A stretch of DNA of 64,000 nt, taken from assembly GCA_021234155.1 (NCBI GenBank), contig JAJEKV010000036.1:10119426-10183425 (forward strand). The letters are read 5' to 3'. The notes below the pieces were generated by a model that searched no databases, was not told where the DNA came from, and saw only the letters and a list, made by a program, of their open reading frames with translations. Positions 12,330-21,433 of this stretch are shown piece by piece (the stretch's first letter is position 1; each line of letters starts with the position of its first letter). Both the position numbers and the translations under genes were made by a program. This DNA is from Isoetes taiwanensis (Eukaryota > Streptophyta > Lycopodiopsida > Isoetales > Isoetaceae).

Positions 12330-13020
12330 AATAGTTATTTCTTAAAAACCACACTTTTCCTAAAAAACACGTATCAATATAAAAAAAAAAAACACTTAGA
12401 AACAACATAATTAAAAAAAACCACATTTTTTTTTAAAAAGCACCTGTCATTTTGTTAAGAAAACAACACTTAGAAACAACAGAATTAAAAAAAAAAACCA
12501 CATTCTTCTTAAAAAACACATATTATTTTATTAAGAAAACAACACTTAGAAACAACAGAGTTTACAAAAAACCACATTCTTCCTAGAAAACACATATCAC
12601 TTTCTTAAGAAAACAACATTTAGAAACAACATAGTTAAAAAAAAAAACAAAGAAACTACGTGTAGTTTCTAGCAAAATCGGACAAAATTCTATACGTAGT
12701 TTTTTAGTGTTTTTTTCATACAAAACAATAGTTAAAAACTACATATGGACCTTTTAGGTTTTATTAAGAACCACATGTCTATTTTAGAAAAAGCAACACT
12801 TGAAAACCACATCTACTTCTAAAAAACAACATGTAGACACACATGTAATTCCTACGTGTAGATAATCTTGACAAAACTCTACGTGTAGACTTTTGGCAAC
12901 AAAAACTACATGTATAAAAATTTTGCTAAAAACTACACGTCATTTCTAGCAAATCCGGACAAAAAACAACACGTAGTTTTTTGGTGTTGTTTTTTTGCAA
13001 AAAAGACACTGAAAAACAAC
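12330..13020. repeat. Right subterminal repeat zone of the CACTA element
   Basis: A-rich, C-containing degenerate repeats such as AGAAAACAACACTTAGAAAC and AAAACCACATTCTTC. These are the complement of the T-rich units at the left end, so the two subterminal zones are in inverted orientation. Confidence 0.7.
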
Positions 13021-13048
13021 ATGTGGACCTAGTTTTGGGGTGGCAGTG
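13021..13048 (-). repeat. Right terminal inverted repeat of the CACTA element
   Basis: Read on the minus strand it begins CACTGCCACCCCAAAACTAG. It is followed on the plus strand by the TTT target duplication at 13,049-13,051. Confidence 0.85.
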
Positions 13049-13051
13049 TTT

Positions 13052-13573
13052 GCCTATGTCTTTATCCTTCATTCCATAAGACTTTCCAAATTCTTCCATC
13101 TCATCTAGCCATGCTTCTGCTTCCATGCCTGACCTGTCCTTGCCCGAGAACTGTCCCAGCTTTCTTGTCTTCCACATGTTGCTCATTGTGCTGTCTACCT
13201 TCTTTTGGTAGTCATCTATTCTTTTGTTCTTTTTTCTGCCCTGCGACGTGTCTGACTCACTCTCGGAGCTACTCCCGGATCCATTGTCTAAGGTCTCTGC
13301 TTTGCTAGAGCTGGAAGGAGATGGGCTCCTCCTGCTTCTTCTTTTCCTCTTCCTATCCTTCTCGGGAGCCTGGGCTTCTTCTCTCTCCGGTTGAGGAGCT
13401 TTATCAAGACCCCTCGGAGGTGGAGGTGGTGGTGGGGGTCCATATTCTTGGGCGTGCATTAGCGGTGTTGCCCACCGTAGTAACTGCTGCATCTGATTTC
13501 TCATCTGAGTCAGCCTTGCATTTACTACCTCTACTGTTGTGTCTTGTTCGTCATCGTATTCTCGGCTGAACAA
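13052..13573 (-). pseudogene. Ty3/gypsy gag, N-terminal part
   Basis: Starting at Met 13,573, the minus-strand frame has an acidic N-terminus, a proline run and a long basic/serine-rich linker (KRKRRSRRSPSPSSSS). It then has the start of the capsid domain, GQFSGKDRSGMEAEAWLDEM and EFGKSYGMKDKDIGK. The frame then runs into the CACTA right terminus. Its continuation is at 1181-1947 on the same strand. Sequence at 13,574-13,660 is probably the untranslated leader and primer-binding zone, but I cannot fix an LTR boundary. Confidence 0.85.
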
Positions 13574-13867
13574 GTTCCTCGGTTGCCACTGGTGTTGCCG
13601 GTCATGGCCTTGAGACCCTGAACCGGTGTTCCTGGCTACAAGTATTGGTCACCAATGTTGTTATTTAGATTGTATATCATACAATATTATTTACATGTCA
13701 ATTATTGTTAGGCATAAAAGAAATCAAGTTGAGATTCAACTTATCAGACAGCAATAAGTTATGATAATTAATGTATATCAAACTTGTACATTATAGGGAA
13801 TATGTAATAGTACATGGAAATCTTAAAATATTTTTATACATTTAACAATACATGGGGCAAGAAGTGT

Positions 13868-14379
13868 TTATCGACGAGAGCCCTTCATGGACTTGAAGAA
13901 ATTCTTTATGTCTCTGAGTCGAAGACCCTTGCCGATGTTGCGCAAGATGTTCCTAGATGATCCACCTTCGAGCGCTCGAGCCATTTGAGGTGGGGGAAGT
14001 GGAGGTGGTGTTGCCGCGACAACCGTCATTGGTGCGTCCCTCAAGTGGCCCTTGGCGAAGTCGAGGTTGTAGAGTACCACGGATCTCTTGAGAGGATGAT
14101 ATGATCCGTTTTGCTGTGCAACTTCGTGTGCTGCCCAAAGCCGGAGAGTGCTATTAAGAGCACCATGGCCTCTTCTTCTCGTAGGCTGAACTCCTTGTGG
14201 AAGACTAGCATTTGTCCTTGGCTAAGGACTGGAAGATAGTATCGAAGCGCTCTTTCCCTATGCCCCGCTGCTTGCGATCCTGTGCCCTTCCTTTGAGCTG
14301 CTCTGCCATAGATATCCAGTGCTAGGAGGTCTTCATGGTCCCTCCACATAGTGGTTGCGCTGTCGCGTGTAACTGGCAT
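13868..14379 (-). other. Unidentified coding-like stretch, one frameshift
   Basis: From Met 14,379 the minus-strand frame includes DHEDLLALDIYGRAAQRKGT and GQMLVFHKEFSLREEEAMVL. A shift of frame near 14,100 leads to VLYNLDFAKGHLRDAPMT, a proline run, and a basic C-terminus RLRDIKNFFKSMKGSRR with a stop at 13,868. The family was not recognised. It lies directly upstream of the gypsy gag on the same strand and might belong to a retroelement. Confidence 0.3.
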
Positions 14380-14389
14380 GTATCTTCTG

Positions 14390-14670
14390 GAGGTGAATGA
14401 TCTCCTCCTGCCTCATCGGGAACTGGGGAGATATAACCTAGGAGAAGCCCCTTGGCTATGTACCCGGCAGGCTACGGTCACGCTCCAAGACTTATCAGCC
14501 TATCTACAAAGTATGCATAGGAGGGCCAGATGGAGTGGACTCTCTAATGACCATGTTCTATGCCAGCCAAATCCATTGTTATGATCTCTGTCTGCTTTGA
14601 CCTCTAGAGACCCGAGCTGTCAGTCGATCCCCTTGAGTCTGAGCCTTGGGTAGGAAAAGCATCCCCATTC
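14390..14670 (+). repeat. Fragment related to the LTR at 32,829-34,570
   Basis: It aligns by eye with about 33,905-34,185 in the same orientation. Shared words include AAAGTATGCA followed by AGGAGGG, CCATTGTTATGAT, and a GAGTCTGAGCC block. No element ends were seen, so this is an old LTR remnant. Confidence 0.6.
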
Positions 14671-15599
14671 TACCAATAACAACTCTCATTCTACTCCTTT
14701 GCTACAACCCCATTTCAAAATAATGAGCCATGCAGCTTTGCAGCATCATCGCCATTCTAATTTGGCTTGGAGCTGTGCATTTCAATATGGTCATGGCTCT
14801 GCTTATTCTATTCAATCTCCAAAGCACTTGGGCTAATGAGTCAATCTTTTTTCACCATTTTTTTCTGTTTACTGTTTACTTATGTTACTAACTTTTATAT
14901 TTTAAACAATATAATTGCGTTCTATGTGCTCTTGGCATTCTTGATAGCTGATTACAATGATCCATGGGAGTTTGGATTGCCAAGTATGTAGTTTATAAGA
15001 TTAGAAGCAAAACTTAGAGCATTTATAGTTGAACTCGTATTTGTAATATTTAAATTGGTTGACTTCATGCAAGCATTATATGGTTCTGTTGTTTATTACC
15101 CGAAATGCGCTCTTTTCTTTGTTATAAGCTCTAAAAACTCAGCACAATGTTTTTCTGCTACCATTTATAGTTGTATTACGTTTGTTAGAGAATGGTCTCG
15201 TTTCCTACGTGGATGCAGCTTTATTTGTAACGTATATAATGCATGTCAAGTTTCTTAAGCCATGTTTGATATTAGCCGTCTTGAGTCTTTTGCGGCTTTT
15301 ATAGTTTCATTTCCAAGCATGCACCCAAATATTTTCCTATGGTAGTCAAATTTGAAGACAAATACGCACTAACATCAGATCATGCATTTGGTAATACACC
15401 CTCTTTTTCTTATACTGCACTCTGCATGAAGTTATTCTGATGTCAGTGTTTTTCGTGTACAGTTTTTGCATTTGAACCTCATTCTATAATACCTATTGGA
15501 GTGTTGTCACTAGGCCATTATCTATGTGAAATGTGAAATGTATTATTCTCTCGCCGAATTAGACACTCAGGTGCACGGGCGACCGTTTTACAAATAGAT

Positions 15600-16191
15600 C
15601 TATAGAGAGTATAGGTCATCATACGAGGCCATCGGCCTCAAAGTTATCCACTAACTCATTTAACTCCAGAATCTTCTTGCGCAGTTTCCACCAATCATCT
15701 AGATATCTAGAAAGAACGATAGCATATAGACTTAGAAGGTTATGTATACTGGACACCATAATTCCATGTTGGTCTCGCAGATAGGAGAACTCCACGCACT
15801 CTAAGAAAGCATGTTGCTCATCTTCCATAAGGGCCGTTCTACAACAGGAGCAAAAACGGAGCCGTCTTGGTATACCATGGAAGCAGCCTACTTCAATTTC
15901 TAGTTTACGGCTACTTAATCTTGCTTCCGATATCAGTTCCTCTTTCTGGCACAGAGATCTGCAATATTCCTACTTAGCATATATCAACATTGGATTGATC
16001 TCACGTTTATAAAAGTCCATTTTTACTCCAGTGTTTTCCCATACTTTTTGAAGCATGTTACCATGTACTAGGCACCGAATTCCAACATATGATTCTGGCA
16101 TATCATGAATGTCATTCCCCCATGTGCTTGCCCACTCACACACTTGTTGATACCATCCTGAATGCTCTTGCAAATGACATCTTGCAATCAC
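15600..16191 (-). mobile_element. LINE fragment (C-terminal part of ORF2) in a DGAT2 intron
   Basis: Minus-strand frames read CHLQEHSGWYQQVCEWASTW and, downstream, RLRFCSCCRTALMEDEQHAF followed by LECVEFSYLRDQHG. The latter is the zinc-binding pattern seen after the reverse transcriptase in many non-LTR retrotransposons (paired cysteines, then a DE-H-x-L-x-EC-x2-F/Y-x2-LR block). Only the 3' coding end is present and it carries stops and a frame change. No target duplication was identified. Confidence 0.6.
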
Positions 16192-16509
16192 CTCTATGAC
16201 ATCTACACATAATTACTTAATCTACATAATTGCTTAATCTGGACCATTGGCCCAGGGAATCTACTACAGCATATTTCATATGGGACTAAGCATGGTCGTT
16301 CCTCAAAAATCAAGATGGGCTCAAATCACCATTTCCACCCCACTCTATAATTTCTTAATCATGGATGAAAGTCAATCGTGTACTCAATCTGGAAACATGC
16401 AATCGAAATCCTATAGTGCACAACAAACTGAAGAACTTTGCATGAACAAATAGCAATTGAATATGAGCAGAGAACATGCCATCCAATGCCATCCAGCACC
16501 ACAACAAGA

Positions 16510-17000
16510 AGGATTACACGGAATAGAAATGGATCTTATAAGGAGACCTCTACTATAGTGCACATCGAATGCAATAACTATGCATGAATTATGTTATTTC
16601 ATTGAATAAATATTCACTGAACATGAGCAGAGAACATGCCACAATTTCCAATAGCGAAACAAAACATCTTCATATGTCTTGTTTGTAAATAGGCTATGTG
16701 CTTGCAAGAAGCTTGCTGAAACTACCATAATGCAAGTGAGGAAAAGAAATCAAATTAAAACAAAAGAAGATCCAGTGAAATACCACAACTCCTTCATTTG
16801 CCCTATCTGCAAACATGCATATGTGCTTGCAAGAAGATTGTTGGAACTTCTTTCGATGGAAGTGAAGAAGGGAAAATGAAATTCAAACAGAAGAAGATCC
16901 ATGAATTATGCACACTGCAATAACTTTGCAGCATGCATGTATATTCTCATATGAACATGCCTGTCAGAATTGACTAACATAAAAAAGGGCAAAATGGATC
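16510..17000. repeat. Local diverged duplication in the DGAT2 intron
   Basis: Blocks such as TATGTGCTTGCAAGAAG, AAAGAAGATCCA, and GAACATGAGCAGAGAACATG or close variants occur twice, offset by roughly 100-150 bases. No gene was seen in 16,200-17,500. Confidence 0.45.
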
Positions 17001-18059
17001 TCAATATATTCCTTGAATGCAAGAGGGGATTCGAATCGGAATGCCCTGCAACAAATTTGGAAGAGCAACCTCAACACAATCCTTATCTTCAAACGCATCA
17101 AATGTACACTTGAAAATTTAGAGGCCTGGCTAGGACAGCAGAGGGTTGGCACATGAATCAATCCCACAAACAAGCATAAGCAAACAAGCGAACCGACAAG
17201 CATAGAAGCAAACAAGCCTAGCCATAGCCACCGCCTTCACAAGCTTAGGAACCAATGTAGCCACCATCGTTTCCACAACCTGCCTGTGCAAACGTAGCCA
17301 TCATCGCCTCCACGAGGCAGCTCTTTCCAAAAATAAGTCCACCTAAAGCCTTCCATAACAGAATAAGAGGAAAATAAAAGCCAATAACCATGCAAAACCC
17401 AAACTCTATTTTCTGACCTCAGCAAAGTACGGTTTTGGCATATTTATACATGCCAAAACTATAAAAATCATATGTAACACCTGCCCCTTTCTTCGATTGC
17501 AGAAGATAATGCTGGTTTCATGCCCTTCTCAAATGACCGAGCGCTTGCCAGTAATGCGGTGAGCAATAATAGGTTATTGCAATCATTTTAACATATAACT
17601 TATGAGCTCTTAATAGTATAGCAAAACAGGCTCTTCCATTCAATCCAGAGATGCACTTTATAGGAATAAATTGGCTTTAACATCATATATGTTTTCTGAA
17701 AGGCCTTTGTTACACCAATAATGTGCCACATCTGGACATGGATGGGTCTTGTTCCTGCATCAAGAAAAGTCTTTACAAAACTCCTAAATGATGGTTATTC
17801 CTGTGTTGTTGTTCTTAGTGGTATTCAAGAAATCTTTTATATGGAATCTGGACATAAGGTGAGTAATGAAAGATATATTAACTATTTTTGTGCTAAATAT
17901 TTTGTTATAAGTAAGATTTTCTAAATTCATTTTTTAGGTAGCACTTTTGAAACAACGATATGGGTTTGTCCGTGTTGCTATTGAAACTGAAGCACCATTG
18001 GTACTTGTCTTCTGTTTTGGCCAGGTAGTATATTGCTAGTTATTTTAGGGGCTCTAGTA

Positions 18060-18526
18060 GAGACAAGAACCCATTGCAACGCCATATCGTCTTACAAGTG
18101 AGTATGGCAAGAGGATTGAAGAGAGTTACCATCACACAGCGACTTTAAAGAAGTATGGGCAAGCCTCTCCAAGGAGGCAAGAACAGATAAGGAAAGGGAG
18201 ACCTTCAAGCATTATAAGAAGGAGGGTAGCCTATTATATCACAAGAATAAATTGTGTGTACCAGGATCTTTAGGAGTAAGGAAGTTGATGCTCCATGATA
18301 TAGACAACAGTCCCATAGCCGGGCATGCAGGGTTCATGAAAACCTATTTTAAGATCAGAAGTAGTTACTTCTGACCCGGCATGAAGAAGCAAATAGCCAA
18401 ATATATACCGGAGGGGGCAGCTATGTCGTTGAGACCAAAGCGGAGCAACTCTGAATCCCAGGAGCTTTGGAACCATTGCCAGTGCCGAACGCAAAGTGGG
18501 AAGTCATAAGTATGGATTTCATTACC
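18060..18526 (+). pseudogene. Chromovirus integrase, zinc-binding domain and start of core
   Basis: A plus-strand frame with stops contains LLYHKNKLCVPGSLGVRKLM and GHAGFMKTYFKIRS, the HHCC-domain region of Ty3/gypsy integrase. It is followed near 18,510 by VISMDFITG, which carries the first catalytic aspartate. The frame is broken at 18,527 by a MITE and resumes at 18,812. The segment abuts the last DGAT2 exon, so the insertion or a deletion removed the DGAT2 3' end. Gag, protease and RT are absent. Confidence 0.75.
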
Positions 18527-18807
18527 GGGTCAAAGCATGGAGGTGGGGGACACTTTTTGTGTCAGCGACACATGGTGCTTAGAGGGTGCTTTTCGGAGCT
18601 ATTTTCTTTGTATTTTTAAGAAATATTTTTCTTTTATTTTTTTGATATTTTTCCCTGAAACGCATTCATATTACGCCTTGGAATACAAAATTTCAGCATC
18701 ATCGGAGTTATAGAAAAAAAGATAAAAATAAGTAAAATTTCTAGCATTAGGTGCTTAGGGGGTGCTTAGCTGGCGCAAAAATGACCCCCAGCTCCATGCT
18801 TTGACCC
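18527..18807. mobile_element. 281-bp MITE inserted in a chromovirus integrase
   Basis: The ends are inverted repeats: GGGTCAAAGCATGGAG at the left and the same 16 bases on the minus strand from 18,807. Similarity extends to about 40 bases, through GGTGGGGG/GCTGGGGG and TTTTTG to CAGC. TACC flanks both sides (18,523-18,526 and 18,808-18,811). Joining the flanks restores an uninterrupted integrase frame (ATG GAT TTC ATT ACC GGG CTC CCG), which gives the empty site directly. There is no coding capacity. A duplication of up to 7 bp (TACCGGG) is also possible if the element lacks the first GGG, so superfamily assignment is open. Confidence 0.85.
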
Positions 18808-18811
18808 TACC

Positions 18812-19503
18812 GGGCTCCCGAGAACTTTAAGAGGCAAGGATGCATTGATGGTGGTTGTGTACAAATTGTCCAAGATGGCACATTTCGTGCCTTGTAGAAC
18901 CACAGACACGGTGCTAGATACTGCCGTACTATTCACAAAGGAGATTTTTAGACTCCATGGGATGCCCAGAGAGATAATCGCCGATAAAGACTCAAAATTT
19001 ATGAGTGCATTCTGGCATATGATCTATTCAACACCATTCAGACCAAGCTCTCCATGAGCACGGCTTATCATCCTCAGACGGATGGTCAGACAGAGCGCAC
19101 CAACCAAATCATAGAGGATATGCTAAGGAATTATGTTTGAAATAAGCAGTCTAAGTGGGATGATTTTATCCACTTGGTGGAGTTCGCCTATAACAGCACC
19201 AAGCAAGAATCGTCACATATGTCCCCTTTTATGATTAACTATGGGTACCAGTGCCTGACCCCAAATACATGGCACAACCCAGTGTCAAAAGTGGAAGTCT
19301 CCCAGCAAATGTTGTCAGATATGCAGCAGCTGGTGGAAGAGATAAGGGGATACCTTCTGGCAGCAAGAAGTCGGCAAAAGAGTGTAGCCGACAGGCACAG
19401 GACCGTAAGGGAGTTCCAGGAGGGCGACAGTGTGTGGCTGAAGATTAAAGTGAAGCAAGCCAAGCTTCAAATAGGGAACTGCAAGAAGCTTGCTCCTAGG
19501 TAG
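18812..19503 (+). pseudogene. Chromovirus integrase core and C-terminal region
   Basis: This continues from the MITE: ALMVVVYKLSKMAHFVPCRT, then [12 protein letters not shown] with the second catalytic Asp. After a frameshift near 19,030 comes [14 protein letters not shown] with the catalytic Glu. Next are VEFAYNSTKQESSHMSPFM and a region with FQEGDSVWLK, typical of the integrase C-terminus. There is an in-frame TGA near 19,137 and a TAG at 19,501. Non-functional, but clearly Ty3/gypsy. Confidence 0.85.
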
Positions 19504-19530
19504 GCAGGTCCCTTCAAGATTTTAGAGCGG

Positions 19531-19890
19531 GTGGGCACCCAGCCCTACAAGCTCGATTTACCAGCACATCTCAAGGTCCATAAGGTCTTCCATGTGAGCC
19601 TCTTGAAAAGGCATAATCCAAACCCTGATGAGGTTTTGGAAACTCCAACCCTGTTGGAGATGATGGAGGAAAAGGTAGAGATAGTGCCCGAGTTAATCCT
19701 CGATAAGGCATTCAAGAAGACCGGAAGGTCTCAATTCCTCCAATATCTGGTCAAGTGGAAGCAATTACCAGTGGAAGACGCGACGTGGGTATTAAAGCAG
19801 GATTTGGAGAAGCAATACACGGACTTCATGAGGGAGTTCAATGGCCGAGTCGTCTTAGAGCTCGTTGACACCGACTTGCCAGGTGCTTAG
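19531..19890 (+). pseudogene. Chromovirus C-terminal chromodomain
   Basis: The frame reads PYKLDLPAHLKVHKVFHVSL (the conserved end of the integrase module). It is followed by EIVPELILDKAFKKTGRSQF and QYLVKWKQLPVEDATWVL, a chromodomain with the aromatic and VKW features used to bind methylated histone H3. This domain assigns the element to the chromovirus branch of Ty3/gypsy. Confidence 0.85.
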
Positions 19891-20546
19891 CTAAGTGGTG
19901 TGTCTTAGTATAGCTTGAGTGGGCATATGCATTCGAGCTAGTAGAGTGCATATGCCAAAGTCTTGGAAGTGTAGGCGATGATGAGATACGCTTTAAAGGC
20001 ATTCTCTAGGCCAACACGCACCAAGAGTGCGCATGACCAGGAGGGTCATGTGAGAGGAAGAGACGCATGGTGGGCTATGATGAGACCATTAGTCAAATGA
20101 TCTCTATGCCACGATGCAGGGCTTGCGCACCTGACCATAGGGGAGTCATGGTGAGGTATAAGTGATCATGCGCGATGATGGGATCGTGAGACGTTCCCTA
20201 GCTTAAACCCTTAGGGGCATGAAGCACTATGGGGGTACTCGACCATGGGAATCGAGTACAAGGTATCACCTGATCATGGGCAATGATAGGATCATCTTAA
20301 ATGGTCCTTAAGCTCAAATCCTTATGGGGCCATGATCGAGTGCAAGGTAATAGGGTAATCTTGAGCTAGTAGTTCGGCTCAAGGAGGTAGTTAGGGAAGT
20401 GGTCCCCTAAAACCACAAACTTATTAACTAAGTATGATTTATCTGCGTTTCAAGATTAGCAGATAAATCCGCTTCTTGAGGCTAGTTGACAGAGTTCCCT
20501 TAGAGTATTTATAGCGTTTTGCATCTCTTTCATTTTCATCAGCCGT
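19891..20546. other. Probable 3' non-coding remainder of the chromovirus
   Basis: There are no supported genes. The sequence has GATCATG- and GATGATGGGATC-containing short repeats but no LTR boundary that I can define. Confidence 0.35.
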
Positions 20547-20554
20547 CTTTGAGC

Positions 20555-21425
20555 CATGGTTACCGGGAACGGCGTTCCGAACGCCGTTCCGGTTCCGAAC
20601 ACGTTCCGGGGCATGCCACGTTCTGGGAACTTTTGTTCCCGTTCCAAATGTGCATGTTACCCGGAACGCCGTTCCGACAACGTTCCGGTAAGTTGGGAAC
20701 GTTGTTCCCAACTATAAAATTTGTTTTGACCATTTCCTTCATCTTTTTTTCTTATTTTTCACTTTTACTTTTGCAAATTTCGATTTTGGTACGTTTGGGC
20801 CTCTGATATTCATTCGTAACATGGCAGAAAAGCCCTTCTCCTCTCTTTTCGTTTCTGCCTGAGTGGCCGCCATACACAGAACATCTCGATTCAGTTTCGG
20901 TCAGTCAGCAGAGGAGGAGAGAAGCAAGCAGCAACGCAGCCCTTCCAGTTCCAGTCAGACTCCAGAGATTAGGTAGAGAGCAAGCAAAACGCCCCTTCTT
21001 TCCTTCTTCTTCATTAGAATAGGTAGTAAATGTCTGTATCATTGTTGAAAACCAGCCAGCCAGCCAGGGAGAACTGAAGTTTCGAGGCTATATATATTTG
21101 CTATAATAGAAGATCTCTTTTTTATAATGATGGCTTAAGATATATATTCGTCATAAAAGTTAAACTTTGTGGTGTTTTTATGTTTATCTATAAGAATATG
21201 TAATACGGTAGAGCCTTATTTTCATTTGGCCATTATTATACATCACCCTTTGACATTTTAAAATTGAAAACTAGTTCAATAGATTAATTAGCTCATGGGA
21301 ACACCAAATCCATTTTCAAAATTTATTTTTTCCAAAGTTGGATGTTCCCGTTCCGAAGTGTTCCGGTTCCGGTTCCGAAATTTGGGGTGCCGTTCCGGTT
21401 CCCGTTCCGGTTCCGGGTAACCATG
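20555..21425. mobile_element. 871-bp non-autonomous hAT-like transposon
   Basis: An exact 8-bp target duplication, CTTTGAGC, flanks the element (20,547-20,554 and 21,426-21,433). The ends are inverted repeats beginning CATGGTTACC, extended by GGGAAC/CGGAAC. Both subterminal regions are packed with GTTCCG/CGGAAC hexamers, roughly twenty in all, as expected for hAT transposase binding. The AT-rich interior has no transposase. The 8-bp duplication and subterminal motif array support the hAT superfamily. Confidence 0.88.
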
Positions 21426-21433
21426 CTTTGAGC

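Larger units (their letters stand above)
1948..13048. mobile_element. 11.1-kb CACTA (En/Spm-type) DNA transposon inserted in a gypsy gag
   Basis: The left end at 1948 reads CACTACCACCCCA. The right end, read on the minus strand from 13,048, is CACTGCCACCCCA. Over the first 28 bases the two inverted ends match at 22 positions. The trinucleotide TTT flanks both ends (1945-1947 and 13,049-13,051), the 3-bp target duplication expected of CACTA elements. Just inside each end is a long subterminal zone of related T-rich/A-rich repeats in opposite orientation, another hallmark of the group. The flanks are two halves of the same gag gene, confirming the boundaries. I found no recognisable transposase or TnpA-like protein, so the copy is probably non-autonomous or decayed. 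Internally it carries minisatellites and exon-like segments that may be captured host sequence. Confidence 0.88.
14730..18024 (+). pseudogene. DGAT2: Diacylglycerol acyltransferase 2-like gene, 3' truncated
   Basis: DGAT2 makes triacylglycerol from acyl-CoA and diacylglycerol in the ER membrane. The exon-like pieces are in order. From Met 14,730: SIIAILIWLGAVHFNMVMAL (first membrane segment). Ending 14,987: DYNDPWEFGLPS. 15,305-15,390: KYFPMVVKFEDKYALTSDHA. 15,463 to about 15,520: AFEPHSIIPIGVL, with the family EPHS motif. 17,503-17,558: DNAGFMPFSNDRALASNA. 17,703-17,858: HIWTWMGLVPASRKVF and GIQEIFYMESGHK. 17,938-18,024: GFVRVAIETEAPLVLVFCFG. Most junctions are GT-AG and in phase. The join after the EPHS exon is not: the only GT donor in register creates TAA with the next exon. 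The first junction is also unresolved. About the last third of the protein is missing, because a chromovirus begins right after 18,024. A LINE fragment sits in the 2-kb intron. Confidence 0.85.

Noticed and set aside
12926-13051. Gag reading frame continuing past 13,050 to 12,926
   Set aside because: The last residues of that frame are translated from the CACTA terminal repeat, not from gag.
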